Source: Lucinisca nassula
Taxonomy: Eukaryota > Mollusca > Bivalvia > Lucinida > Lucinidae
Length of the DNA: 64,000 nt
Assembly (NCBI GenBank): GCA_963580285.1
Contig: OY757020.1
Location: 104,721,497-104,785,496 of the forward strand
Direction: 5' to 3'
This document shows, piece after piece, positions 10,116 to 21,627 of the stretch. Made by a program: the position numbers and the translations under genes. Positions within the stretch are counted from its first letter, which is position 1; each line of letters begins with the position of its first letter. The notes under the pieces are model-generated. The model ran no database searches. It saw only the letters and a list, made by a program, of their open reading frames with translations, and had not been told where the DNA came from.

Positions 10116-11463
10116 ACAAACTCAATTTTGACACTCAGTTTTGAAGCAAAATTTCAAACTTATGGGCTTGTACAGACCCTTGATGTTTTTTTTACATTTG
10201 AAGTATATATATGCAAGTTTGCATCTAAGTCATATTATGCTGTCCCAGATTGCTAGCCCTTTCCACCAAAAAACTTTTTGAGCCATACATATCATTTTTA
10301 GACCTATTTATTTATATTATTTAGTGATTTTTTTTTTATGTGAAGTAAGGAAGTGGTAAAAAAGGTTTCAAAAATCATTACATGCATCAATGCATTGGTT
10401 AAAACACACAGAAAGGATGTATCATTGTAAAAAGCAATACAAAGCCCTATGTTAAAATATCAGTAAAAATGCTGTTTCAATCAATTATACATGCCTTTGG
10501 ATATTTTTTATTCGAAAACTACCAAAAATAACTAAAGAAACCTATATATTTTTCAAAACTTCAATATATTATGAAAATCATGAGCAAGATTTCTGGTTGA
10601 ATTAATAAACTTTTTTTTTTTTTACAAAATGTCACACTATATTTGCACTTGCCCTTATCTCGCTAAGCCAACACTTGATTGTGCCGATGGCAGTTCATGT
10701 TTATCATGCGTGTCAAGCTAAACAAGTTTTAACTTTATACACTGTATATTCAACTGTTTGAAGGCCTGCAATAAATATCAAAAAGTACCGTTATAGACCC
10801 TGTAAGCTACCGTATTAATACCGCAGTCAAAAGTGGGAGGAAAATAAAGTTGTTGCGCTTAAAACCTGACAAAATCCTTGGATAATATACTCAGTCAAAA
10901 AAAGTTCCTATACGTAAAATTGCTTCTGTTACTATGGCTTCTACAGATAAAAACTACACAAAGTTTGTTATGTTTTGGTAGGAAGACTCATTTTTCCTTG
11001 CAAAAGCCCCATTCATTTTTTTGTTCGTAAACACATCATCGTAGACTATTGCATTAAACACCCAAGGGGTCACTGTGTCATTTTCGCAGAGAAAATCATT
11101 AAACCATGCTATGATTTAACATCATTTATTTCCCTGTACCCAAAATTTCTAAAATTTGATACATGTTACATTTCTTTAGATACCATTTGTGACTATTCAA
11201 AAAAGATTTGGAACTTTAGTTGCATCAACTACAAGGAACAGGCTATCACATATTGTCCTCCAATTCTCAGTTGTGTGCAAATGCTGCTTTCAATGGGAAC
11301 TCCATAGAAAATCGTAACCGCTAGTGCTACATGAATTTTCAATAGTTCTAGCGTCATGATGAACAGCAATGGTGGAAGCAAAGCGTTTTTTTTTTAATCA
11401 GCCCAACCTGTATTAAGCAAGCACCTATGGGATATTAAAAAGTGCTTGCTTAAGACAGGTGCC
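10116..11463. other. non-coding stretch, no gene recognised
   Basis: An open frame of 110 codons at 10,975-11,307 has no recognisable motif and ordinary A+T-rich composition; I do not call it a gene. Around 11,400-11,475 there is a repeat of CTGCTTAA(G/C)ACAGGT blocks, which continues at 13,140-13,250 after the LINE insertion. Confidence 0.5.
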
Positions 11464-13151
11464 TGCTTAACACAGAACTACGGAAGAAACACGAACATCC
11501 TTCCCTGTTTTTATACGGATCACAAATTCCTGTTGTTGAAGAAGCAAAATTTCTTGGGGTGATATTTGATCAAAAGTTATCTTTTATTCCACATATTAAA
11601 TATCTTAAAGCGAAATGCTTAAAAGCTTTGAATCTTTTGAAAGTTTTAGCTCATACAAGTTGGGGAGCAGATCGGTATACTTTATTACATCTTTACCGGT
11701 CTTTAATAAGATCTAAATTAGATTATGGGTCTGTTGTTTATGGTTCTGCCAGAAAGTCCTATTTAAAATCCTTGGATACTATCCATCACCAAGGCCTTCG
11801 TCTGGCCATGGGAGCCTTCCGTACTTCTCCCGTAATAAGCCTTTATGTAGAAGCAGGTGAACCATCTTTAACTTCGCGCAGAGAGAAAGTTTCTCTTCAG
11901 TATGCTATCAGACTTGCTGCTAATCCATCTAACCCGGCATTCCAAATTTCATTTCCACCTGAATTTGTAGAAAAGTATGAAAATAAACCCACAGCAATCA
12001 AACCTTTTGGATTACGTGTGTTACCACTTCTAGAAAATTCAGGCATAGAGCTTAAAAATATTCAAAAACATGAAACCGCCGAAGTTCCGTCTTGGTGTAT
12101 TAAAAAACCTTCTATTCTGTTTGACTTACATGATGGAAAAAAATCCGAATCAAATCCTATTCTACTCAAACAAGACTTTCAGGTACTGCAGTCACGTTAC
12201 AAGGATTACCAGCAAGTCTATACTGATGGTTCCAAAGAAGGAGATAAAGTTGGTTGTGCGTATGTTTCTAAAGATACGCACCAAACCTTGCGCCTTCCAG
12301 ATGGTTCATCTATTTTTACAGCTGAAGCCAAAGCAATAGACCTAGCTTTAGATTTTATCAGTTCTTCAACAATTCAAAAAGCAATTATATTTTCTGATTC
12401 ACTTTCTGTGCTTAAGGCTTTAGACCATTCATCATCTAAAAATCCTCAAATACAAAAACTGATCGAAAAACATCATGAAATTTCTAAAACGCACCAAATC
12501 TTGTTTTGTTGGCTTCCGAGCCATATTGGAATAGTCGGCAATGAATTTGCTGACAAGAAAGCAAAGGAATCGCCCAATCTTGATCCGTCTGTTTTTAAAA
12601 TTCCTTTTAATAATTTTAAACCATTTATCAACAGATACATCTTGTCGGAATGGCAAGGCGAATGGGACCTTGCAATAAATAACAAACTCCATGCCATTAA
12701 ACCTGTCGTTGGAACAAAATGCTCTCCTCCACAGTTTTCCAGGAAAGAGGATGTAGTATTAACACGACTGCGCATTGGCCATACTAGAGCTACTCATTCT
12801 TATATCTTAAATGGTGATGAGCAGCCTTTCTGTGTAGGCTGTGATCAGCCATTCACTGTGAAACATATTTTAATTGAATGTGTAGATTTTTCACAGTCCC
12901 GTAACTTATACTTCAAAGCTGACACTTTGCAACAATTGTTTCAAGATGTACCTTTTGAAAATATTATTTTATTCTTAAAAGAAATTGGACTTTTTCATAA
13001 GATTTAACTGTTTCAGATTTTTATACATTTTCATTCTGACTTTTTACTTTTAATATCATCATAATTATTCATGCCGTTAAGCCATTAACCGTTTGACGCT
13101 TATGACCCACAAAGAGGGTTGACGAAATCATCATCATCATGCTTAACACAG
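11464..13151 (+). mobile_element. I/Nimb-type LINE copy A, 5'-truncated, with target duplication
   Basis: The element occupies 11,476-13,139 and is flanked by the 12-bp duplication TGCTTAACACAG at 11,464-11,475 and 13,140-13,151. It starts in mid-RT and keeps the RNase H and 3' UTR, ending in ATCATCATCAT. Compared with copies B and C it lacks a short stretch (GCGCGTCGTTAAAC) just before the tail. Removing it rejoins a host repeat of CTGCTTAA...ACAGGT blocks. Confidence 0.92.
11478..13007 (+). pseudogene. LINE ORF2 C-terminal part: RT thumb and RNase H
   Basis: The frame is open from the truncation point to the stop at 13,007. It includes the end of the RT (AKFLGVIFDQKLSFIPHIKY) and an RNase H domain with YTDGSKEGDKVG, FTAEAKAIDLA, FSDSLSVLKAL and GNEFADKKAK, that is, all four acidic residues expected. 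The C-terminal Cys-rich CVGCDQPFTVKHILIEC block and the EIGLFHKI end match copies B and C. The endonuclease and the RT catalytic YVDD lie upstream of the truncation, so this copy cannot be autonomous. Confidence 0.9.
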
Positions 13152-13469
13152 TTGAATTTCAGTGCATTTTCCTTTTTCGGGAACTGAATACCTGCTTACT
13201 TAAGACAGGTTGCTTGCTTAATAGAGGTGGCCACTAAGACAGGTTTTACTGTAATGGCAAAAATTGAGTGACAGGAATAGAATTTTTTTAGGGTCCCAGC
13301 CGAATTTTCACTTGCATTGGGCGACTGGGCGAGTGCTAATCCATTTCCCTGATATACCAATAGTTTTGTCCCTTGTACACTGCAAATGCATATGCAAATG
13401 GGAACCAGTCCGAGAACCAGTTTCCAAAATACACACGGAAAACCATGGATTACAGGCCCCCGCCCATCG

Positions 13470-13738
13470 AAGCTTGAAGAAATATATTGGCTGCAAGATG
13501 CTTCCACGCAGAGCTGAATCCGACCCATACAAGAGTACTGGTAAATTGCTTAGAAGATCTAAGCCTGCCCAGGCAAAGCAGTGTGTCAGACCGTCCATGC
13601 TTATAAACCTATTGGTTTCATTGGGCGACAGGGCTTGAGATGTCATTTCATCTCAATGTCGGGTAAAAGTCCAAAATTGTAAGCAACATCTCCAAAATGA
13701 CCTTTACAGTGTTGACGGGGACGTTAAATCAAACAAAA
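13470..13738 (+). repeat. SINE-like repeat R1, near-complete copy
   Basis: It runs from GGCTGCAAGATGCTTCCACG to GTGTTGACGGGGACGTTAAA with an A-rich tail (ATCAAACAAAAACAAAAC). It is the best guide to the R1 consensus in the window. Confidence 0.7.
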
Positions 13739-13989
13739 ACAAAACAAGTCAAACACAGTCTTTCTGTCTGTTATGCTATCTCCTCCTAAACTATTGATAA
13801 GAATCCAACTAAATTTGGCGTGTTGGTTGCTTACATGAGTGGGGTGTGCAGCGGGACATTGATTTTTGGCCCCACCCCTAGGGGCCCTGGAGATCGGTTA
13901 AAAGGTCAAATATCAATATCAGAGTCATTTTTTTATAGATTTTGATACTTAACTTTGCACAAGTAATGATCAATGAAATATATGTAAAA

Positions 13990-14290
13990 CATATTAGAAC
14001 AGGATTTTGGCTGCAACCCCTGGGTCATGTCCAGGGTCTGGGAAGGGGGTTGGGGGCTCAAAATTAAGTTTTTGGGAATATAGTCATGTGGCATATCAAA
14101 TCGAAGGGATGATTAGTAGAATACAATACAAGTAAAATTTTGACCCTGGGGTCAGATTGGGGCCTTGGGGGAGGGGTCAGAAGGTCAAAATTAAGTTTTT
14201 CAGAACAGTCGTAAGGCATATCAAATTGAAGGGAATGATTAGTAAAATATAAAACAAGTTAAATTTTGACCCTAGAGTCAGATTGGGGCC
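13990..14290. repeat. ~127-bp tandem repeat, about 2 units
   Basis: AATTAAGTTTTT recurs at 14,062 and 14,189. Each is followed by GGCATATCAAAT(C/T)GAAGGGA and ATTTTGACCCT(G/A)G(G/A)GTCAGA. It is non-coding. Confidence 0.6.
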
Positions 14291-14414
14291 CTGTTGGAAA
14301 GGTTTTTGATACTTAGCCTCTGCTGGAGAATGCATGGAGATTTCTGATGACAGTCGATCGGCTGCATTCCAATATTTGGTTTGACAATAGATAAAGGTTC
14401 AGCATTATATTCAG

Positions 14415-14601
14415 CAGGGCCTGACAAATCCCAAGTTTCAGCCTCTTGCCCGGCATGCCAAAGCATCTTGAAAATGCCTCGGAATACAATATTCCCTATA
14501 TATTCTATACATTTTTCTGGGCAAGTGAAATAAAAAATCACTTGCCCAGCCAAAATTTGGACTTGTCCCGGGCAGCTGGGCAATGGATTTGTCAGGCCCT
14601 G
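14415..14601. mobile_element. hAT-like non-autonomous element (187 bp)
   Basis: The 17-bp terminal inverted repeats are perfect: CAGGGCCTGACAAATCC at 14,415-14,431 and its complement at 14,585-14,601. TATTCAG is duplicated at 14,408-14,414 and 14,602-14,608. A CAGGG-type terminus with a 7-9 bp duplication fits hAT elements. The interior has a second hairpin (GGGCAAGTGA...TCACTTGCCC). No transposase is present. Confidence 0.75.
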
Positions 14602-14608
14602 TATTCAG

Positions 14609-15840
14609 CAATACCCATGCCCATGACCTCAAGGTCAAGGTCACAGATTAGAAATTGTGAATTTTGAAGATTATTAAAAACATTTTCTAAACCACGCAAT
14701 GGAATTGGTTTATATATATATATATGATCTGCATTAAGGAGAACACATGTACTATATAACATGCAATAGGGCGACCGCAACATTAAGGCGTCCAAAGCTG
14801 TTCCCCTTAATGTTTCCAGCGCAAATATTAGGATAATCAATCAAGACATTTATATTTTCTTTCAAGTTTCCTGTAAATTATGATGGTTAATTAATATTTT
14901 GAAACGCTCAATTACTTGCTTGTAGCGTTTTTTTTGACAAAAAAGACATTTTAAAACAACTGCTATATATTGTGGTATACTATAATTTCTGTATTAAGGA
15001 GTCCACATTGGAAGTGTTTTTTCTTGTGCTTTTTGAATATATATTTACAAAAATATGTTTGAATTATGATATTCAACATGAGTATGACGTTGTTTAATAT
15101 AATATACCATGGATAATCCATTATTTGAAAACACGATATTTCTTGGGCCTTGATTTGAATATTGGTTTTCATTCGAAATGGTCAATGAAAAACTGCACAT
15201 ATTTGCCGGAGTGGTACCGGTAAAATGTAGATCTTGGTTATTTTTATCTCCACCGATTTTTTTTTTGACGTCTTCATTGTTGCTGTTTCTAATTTGATTA
15301 AACATGCAAATTTAATATTTTAGAGCCTGTTTATCTCAGTTCAATATACAGATAGCCATACACGGCAGCGCAAAACCGGCAAATACACCGAACAAAATTT
15401 CGGATATCGCTACGCCAGTTCAAAACTGTTCGCGCGCAATACGACTTCGGGGGTGAAGTGGGTGCAGAACAACATCTTCCGAAATCTTCAAAATCAACAA
15501 CTACAACTGCAACATCAACAAATTTTATTAAAAGGTTGATTAAGTGAGTTTTCTTATTGATTATATTTCAGGTCAGTTAAGTTTCGTTCGTGGCTTTTGG
15601 TAGCTTTACCGGCGTTTAAAGTGGAACGAATGTACAAATTTACGGTGGGCGGGGAGCGTCTTAGACCTAAAAAAGATATGCGGCGAAGATTTAATTGGAA
15701 GTTTGTTTTGAAATATGAGCAACGGTATTGATTTAGCAACGAATCTTTGTTCTGTGTTTAATGACACTTCAACTTTGTGGGTCAATAAATGTCGTCTCCT
15801 ACAGAAATGGATGTTCTGAATTATTACTGGTGACACGTCA
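14609..15840. other. non-coding stretch, no gene recognised
   Basis: It contains a CTCAAGGTCAAGGTCA motif shared with repeats at 36.6 and 44.9 kb, and a short (TA)n run near 14,710. Only short open frames occur, without recognisable motifs. Confidence 0.5.
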
Positions 15841-15844
15841 AATG

Positions 15845-16803
15845 ACATTCATTCACCAGGACCTGTGAAAAGGGAAGTTAGTCCCTAGCTCTCACCAAAG
15901 AAGTAAACTGAGCTACATTGTCCTTTGCACCTTCGGCGGATGAAACAATTGAACCCGGAAGGGCATTCCAATTTCTAATTGTCTGAGGGAAGAAGGGTCC
16001 CTTGAATATGTCAGTTCTTGCAGAAGGCACCTGAAAAGCTAAAGTGTGATGCTTTCTGCCACTCCTAGTTGTGGGTATAAGGTCATCTGTTGGGTTTATG
16101 GCAGCGCCCTTTAGACCTTTGTATAAGAGTATAAGCCTACTGTCTCTCCTTCTTTTCTTGAGAGACTCCCATCCTAAGTTTTTGAGTATCCCCGTCATAC
16201 TTCCAGTTTCGAAGCTGTAATTGCTTGTTACAAATCTAGCTGCCCTGTTCAGAACTTTTTCAATTTCTTCCTGCAGAACTATTCCATGAGGGTCCCAGAC
16301 ACTACTACCATATTCCAAGATGGGACGAACGAGTCCCTTATATGCTGCTTCTTTTACATCCTTTGGGCACTGGTAAAGATTTCGCCTCAAGAATCCAAGT
16401 GTTCTATTAGCCTTTGTACACATGTTGCTAATATGAGTATTCCATCTCAGATCATGTGAGGTGGTAACCCCGAGGTATTTAATGGAATCCACATTTTCAA
16501 GGACCGTTCCCTCTAAAGTGTAAGAAGCCTCAATTTTGTTCGATCTTTTCCTAGTTATTTGCATGATATTGCATTTAACTGGCTGAAATCTCATGCCCCA
16601 TTTTCTAGCCCAACACCCTAATCTATCTATGTCCCTCTGCAATTTCAATGAATCCTCAGTGTCTCTGATTTCACGATAACAAACACAGTCATCCGCGAAC
16701 AGTCTTATTTCGGAGTCAATATCAGTAGAAATATCATTGATGTACAAAGAAAACAACAACAGACCCAGAACAGTCCCCTGCGGGACACCAGGCAGGACTG
16801 GAG
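15845..16803 (-). pseudogene. CR1-like LINE reverse transcriptase, 3' portion
   Basis: The minus-strand frame (15,878-16,803) encodes PGVPQGTVLGLLLFSLYIND, then the catalytic RLFADDCVCYRE block, then YLGVTTSHDLRWNTHISNM, ending with RNWNALPGSIVSS. This is the usual C-terminal part of a CR1/L2-like RT, which has no RNase H. The 3' end near 15,850 carries GAATGAATG repeats. The 5' part of the same RT lies at 20,343-20,468, because a 3.5-kb element (16,804-20,334) is inserted between. Confidence 0.85.
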
Positions 16804-16952
16804 GGTGACTGGACATCTCGGCCCCTAACAAACTCGGCCCCTGAGTGACAAACTCGGCCCCTAACAAACTCGGCCCCTACAAACTCGGCCCCTGACAAAC
16901 TCGGCCCCCCAAATTAGAATATATATATAATAATGATTGAATCAGCTTATTA

Positions 16953-18600
16953 TTGAAGATCCATACCAACGGAGTCCAGAAGCTGTTGGAAGGTCTTAAC
17001 CCTCACAAAGCCAGTGGCCCAGATGAAATCTCCGCCCGCTTCTTGAAAGAGATGGCTCCCAGCATATCACCTGCCCTCACACTCATTTTCCAGGCCTCAT
17101 ATGACCAAGGCACAGTACCCCATGACTGGAAAGGAGCATTTGTTACTCCTTTATACAAGAAAGGAGACAAGAGCAAGGCCGCAAACTACCGTCCAGTTTC
17201 CCTGACGTCGATCTGTTCCAAGACCATGGAGCATATTATCCACAGTCACCTTATGAAGTACTTGGACAGTCATCACATCCTTTGTGACCAACAACACGGC
17301 TTCAGGAAAAGGCGATCGTGTGAGACTCAGCTTATAACAACAGTCCATGATCTTGCTAGCGGCTTGGATAGGAGGAAACAGATCGATGCCATCCTGCTTG
17401 ATTTTAGCAAGGCATTTGATAAAGTTGCACATCAACGCCTTGCCATCAAGCTTTACCACTATGGAGTCCGGAACAAGACACTCACATGGATAAATAGCTT
17501 TTTAGCTGACCGATACCAGAGAGTAGTTTTGGACGGCAAAACTTCAACATCTTCACCCGTTACTTCTGGTGTTCCGCAGGGTACAGTTCTTGGACCTCTC
17601 TTGTTCCTGATCTACATCAATGACCTGCCGTCCCGAGTTTCCTCTACAGTGCGGCTTTTTGCTGATGACTGCCTGCTGTACAGAGAGATATCAAGCCAGG
17701 AAGATGCAGCGTCACTACAGGAAGATCTTGATCACCTACAGGAATGGGAGAGGGACTGGCAAATGCTTTTTAACCCAGACAAGTGCGAATACATCAGAAT
17801 TACCAACAAGCGGAAGATTGTCCAGACGTCATATAACATCCACGGTCATGTACTCAAGGAGACTACAAAAGCAAAGTACCTTGGAGTCACCATTGACAGT
17901 AAACTGACCTGGAACAGCCATGTGGATGTGGTGACCAAGAGGGCCAACCAGACAATCTCTTTCCTCCAGAGGAACTTGTCATCTTGCCCGAAGGATATAA
18001 AGGCAACCAGCTATAAGTCCCTCGTCCGCCCACAAGTCGAGTATGCGGCAACAGTCTGGGACCCATCAACCAAGACCAGCATCAACAAGGTCGAAGCTGT
18101 CCAGAGACGAGCAGCAAGATTCTGCCAAAGTGACTACAGACGTACAAGCAGCGTCACACCCATGCTACAGAATCTGGGCTGGGAAGATCTCCAATCACGC
18201 CGTGAGCAAAGCAAGTCGATCATGATGTACCGGATCGTCAACCACCTCGTAGATACTCCAGCTGAGAAGTATCTGATCCACACAGGAACTTCTACTAGAG
18301 GCCATGAGATACGTTTCCTGGTGCCATACTGCCAGAGTTCTTTCTTCCCCTCGACAATACGTCTCTGGAACGCATTGCCTGTGTCCGTGGTAACCTCTCC
18401 ATCGCTAGATGCCTTCAAGAACTGCGTCGGCGCTGGACCTCCACAGTTCTAGACCTGGACATGATGTTTTTATCCTGTTTTTAAACATGTACATAGAACC
18501 TTCCTTCACGGATGTACATAGTCATTTCACAGTGCGACTGTGCTCAAGATTGGGCCCAGCACTTAACTGGAAGATGAAGATGAGATGAAGATAATACACA
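16953..18600 (+). pseudogene. CR1/L2-like LINE reverse transcriptase, 5'-truncated
   Basis: An open frame of 499 codons (16,953-18,452) has the RT blocks in order: GLNPHKASGPDEISARFLKE, NYRPVSLTSICSKTMEHII, QHGFRKRRSCETQLI, DAILLDFSKAFDKVAHQRL, SGVPQGTVLGPLLFLIYIND, VRLFADDCLLYREI (catalytic FADD) and KYLGVTIDSKLTW, ending with IRLWNALP. The endonuclease is missing. The 3' end at about 18,575-18,597 is GATGA(A)-rich (AGATGAAGATGAGATGAAGA). It lies wholly inside the foldback element on the opposite strand from the LINE that the element interrupted, so it is a separate insertion or captured passenger. Confidence 0.9.
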
Positions 18601-19004
18601 TATGTTTAATGTAAATATGCCAAATTACTTTTTGAACTGTTTTTGATGAAAGTATGAGTAACCCATCTTACAAAATTAGCCATGAGTTAAATGAACCTTG
18701 AACATTGTTTGACGCACTGGTCTGGATCCACCGGCACTCACTATCCAATGTAATTAATGAACTGATTGATTAAGTGGCGTGTAATTACATCTCTGCCAGT
18801 TAATTGCAATTGAAATATGGTCAGTGTCACTCACTATCACTCACTTTCCAAGCTAATTAGTTTGCTAATTAATTTAGCGTAATTACATCTCGGCCACTTA
18901 AATGCAAGCAAATTATTATCAGTGTCAGCAACTGCCATAATTTGCTCAAAATACTTGCAATGTATAAATAAATGGCCGCTATTCCCTCAGAAGAGCGCTC
19001 GGTT

Positions 19005-19955
19005 CATGCCTATTGTGGGTACTCGTTAGAGCCACCTCGTGGAGGCGGTTCTAACGAGTGCCTGCAATCCATGTTGTGTAAACAGAAATATTTTTACTCG
19101 AATATTTACATTTATCGGTTCATGACTAAAATAATGCTACTGTGGGTACTCGTTAAAGCCTCCTCGTGGCGGCGGTTCTAACGAGTGTGTGCAATCAATG
19201 CTATGTGTTTTTCATCGTAATATTTACCTTTTTGTTGGCAAGTTTTTGCAGTATATTTGAATAGGCGAGTTTTCTTAATGAACCATCTGCTCAGGATTTA
19301 AACTGTTTGTCATTGTTTGACATGTGCTGTATTGTTGAAACGAAGTTGTTGCTTATTCTTGAAATAAATGCACAAATCAAGGATTGTTTTTATCTATTAA
19401 TACCAATGATTTTGTTTGTTTGATTTGAGGTTCAACGCCCCCGTTAACATTGTATAGGTCATTTGCTTCTGTGGGATCTTACCGACTTAAATCCACGAGG
19501 TACTGTTGTGGTCATTTAAGAATTGAATTTTATTTTTCTGTTGTTCATGAAAATATGAAAGCAGCGTGTCGCCTGCAAAGTAACTTGACCCCTAAGGGAT
19601 TCATGTAAACTTTGCTAGTTCTACGCTGTCATTCATACCTTCATGAACAGCAGAAAAATTAAGTTTGTTTCTTAAAACTGGTGTATACAAGGGGAATACA
19701 GGTTGTGGGTTCGAGTCCCCGTAAGCTATGTTTTGGGGAAAAAAGAGAAAAAACTATCACTATTTTTCATTTCCATGTTTGGGCATATTTTTCATATTTC
19801 TTCTATAAACATAGATTGTGGGTACATGTTAGAAACACGTTGACAAGGCGATTCTAACACGTACCAACAATCTATGATTTTTTAGCAAACCAATTTGGGT
19901 ACTTGTTAAAACAGCATCGACGACGCGGTTCTTACAAGAACCAACAATCTATGCT
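19005..19955. repeat. four short hairpin repeats H1 inside the foldback element
   Basis: The hairpins are at about 19,008-19,070, 19,140-19,200, 19,808-19,877 and 19,893-19,955. Each has the pattern ATTGTGGGTACTCGTTAGA, a short GC-rich loop, then GGTTCTAACGAGT...CAATC(T/C)ATG as the complementary arm. Other copies outside the element lie at 29.1, 46.7 and 59.8 kb. A minus-strand fragment of the R1 tail lies at about 19,405-19,490. Confidence 0.75.
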
Positions 19956-20342
19956 TTTGGAAATAATAAGAGAACAATACGAAAATGAATAATATAAACC
20001 CTTGTAAACCCCAGTTATGCATTGTCAAAGTTCGGTTGCATGTGGTCCAAATTATATATCGAGCTGTCACACTCAATTCATTACAGCAGCGGTTTCCGCG
20101 CTCTTTTAACGTGGATAATGTTTCTTATTAAAAACGATAAATATGCTCAAACTTTCTTTAAAACTATCTATCCAACTTCCAAATGGATCTCGGAAACAAA
20201 AATTCATAGTATTTTAGGCCCAAAACGTCGGCAGAACCTGAGTTAATAGGGACTTAGTTGGCTGGGGGCCGAGTTTGTTAGGGGCTGAGTTTGTCAGGGG
20301 CCGAGTTTGTTAGGGGCCGAGATGTCCATTAATCGACTGGAG

Positions 20343-20895
20343 CCCTCCCTGAAGTTTCTCCATTAACAACAACCCGTTGCTTTCTGTAGCAAAGGAAGGA
20401 ATCTATCCATTTCAATGTATTTCCCCGAATGCCGTAGCAAAACAGTTTGCTTTTTAGTAGAGATTCAGAAGTTTTTTTCAAATCAAATCTTCCTGTTTCT
20501 GCCAGAAATTCCTCAAAAATGGAGTTGATTTCTTCTCTATATAGTTTTAAAGGGTCTTCTTTGGTTACCTCTAGGAAAAGTTTTGTTGTAAATTCACTGA
20601 TTCCACAGCTGTAGAACAATCTCGTCCTCAACCTCTCACGGATGTCGTTATACATTTCACATTCTTCTATGAAATGCCTTACACTTTCTGGATCTCCACA
20701 GTTGCAATTCGGAGTTTCTTTCAATCCTGTCTTATGTCTATACTCATTCAGCCTGCAGTACCCTGTTCTGAGCTCAGAAATGATTCTCTGCGTCTTAATG
20801 TTTGGTACTTGAGCTGTTTGCACATTCACTGAAGGACGGAGCTCTAACAAGTGTCTTCCTGTAGTCCCAACATCCCATCTTTTCTGCCATTTCAT
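20343..20895 (-). pseudogene. junction of an older LINE C-terminus and a CR1-like RT 5' part
   Basis: A single minus-strand frame of 188 codons begins with the tail of one LINE type: IISELRTGYCRLNEYRHKTG and then CNCGDPESVRHFIEECEMYN, a Cys/His block found after RNase H in many LINEs. It then passes directly, near 20,468, into a CR1-like RT segment (KSKLFCYGIRGNTLKWIDSF, VVVNGETSGRAPV). The RT segment is cut at the GACTGGAG duplication and continues at 16,795. The fusion is best read as a 5'-truncated CR1-like insertion into an older LINE that happens to keep frame. Confidence 0.75.
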
Positions 20896-21020
20896 ATCAC
20901 AAAACTATCTGTAATGGAAAGGTCATGCACCTTTCTCTTTTTCTCCTATTACTGCCAGACTGCTACAAACTCACATCTGAGCATTACGAGCAGGACTTAG
21001 TACTTTTTTTTTATTATTAT
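20896..21020. other. short non-coding spacer
   Basis: No feature is seen apart from a T-rich run (TTTTTTTTATTATTATTTTA) at about 21,004-21,025, which is the tail of the adjacent minus-strand SINE. Confidence 0.4.
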
Positions 21021-21024
21021 TTTA

Positions 21025-21151
21025 TTGGTTTGAAGCAATGTGGATGAAGTGTCTTGCTCAAGGACACAACATTTTGGCTAACGTGAGGATCGAACCCGGC
21101 TCCTCTCGATAACAAACCCGATGCTCTTCCACTGCGCCAAAGCGCTCCACG
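21025..21151 (-). repeat. tRNA-derived SINE, family T2
   Basis: The minus strand starts GGAGCGCTTTGGCGCAGTGG (A box) with GGGTTCGATCCTC (B box). The conserved body GTGTCCTTGAGCAAGACACT follows. The head resembles tRNA-Leu-type sequences, but the acceptor stem is not paired, so I do not call it a tRNA gene. Confidence 0.75.
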
Positions 21152-21273
21152 AGTGGAGCTATATATTGTGATCTATATTGCTGCATATCACCTAAGAGAT
21201 TATTTGTAATTAAAATTGATCACATAGAATTAGTGGTTTAAGTTACAATGTAAATGTTTCCAAGAAACAACAA

Positions 21274-21613
21274 AGCCGGCCCCTATAGCTCAGTTGGTAG
21301 AGTGTCCGATCCGGGGAACGGGAGGTCACGGGTTCGATCCCGGGTCGCGACATACCAAAGTCGTTAAAAATGGTTCTAGCTGCTCCTCGCTTGGCACTCA
21401 GATTTATGGGATAGAGCTAGGACTGGTCGACCCAGTATCAGGATAATGTGACTGGCTGTGGTATCATGTAATGTGTCTGGGACATGATACTTCAGTGAGG
21501 CAGCACTATAAAAGTGAGCATTGAGCTCCCTGTCGCAACCAGACAACGTCGTGATATGACTGAAAAATTGTTGAAAGCGACGTTAAACCTGAATTCACAC
21601 ACACACACACACA
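21274..21613 (+). repeat. full-length tRNA-derived SINE T3 with 14-bp target duplication
   Basis: The tRNA-like head has TAGCTCAGTTGGTAGAG (A box) and GGTTCGATCCC (B box). The body ends in GAAAGCGACGTTAAACCTGA and a (CA)n tail. It is flanked by CCAAGAAACAACAA at 21,260-21,273 and 21,614-21,627, a perfect duplication. The 5' and 3' ends of the head do not form an acceptor stem, so it acts as a SINE promoter and not as a tRNA. Confidence 0.9.
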
Positions 21614-21627
21614 CCAAGAAACAACAA

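Larger units (their letters stand above)
16796..20342. mobile_element. 3.5-kb foldback-type inverted-repeat element
   Basis: The element spans 16,804-20,334 and is flanked by the 8-bp duplication GACTGGAG at 16,796-16,803 and 20,335-20,342. The ends are inverted repeats that match from TGGACATCTCGGCCCCTAAC inward, with three mismatches in the first six bases. They continue as a tandem array of ACAAACTCGGCCCCT(A/G) units: about six on the left, to 16,911, and about four on the right, from about 20,262. The interior holds a CR1-like LINE fragment and four short hairpins but no transposase that I can see, so it looks non-autonomous. Inverted repeats made of short tandem units are a foldback-element trait. 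Confidence 0.8.

Noticed and set aside
10975..11307. 110-codon open frame
   Set aside because: No recognisable motif, no splice context, and composition like its surroundings.
21279..21351. tRNA gene at the start of SINE T3
   Set aside because: A and B boxes are present, but the ends do not pair as an acceptor stem, and a 14-bp target duplication brackets the whole 340-bp unit; it is a SINE head.
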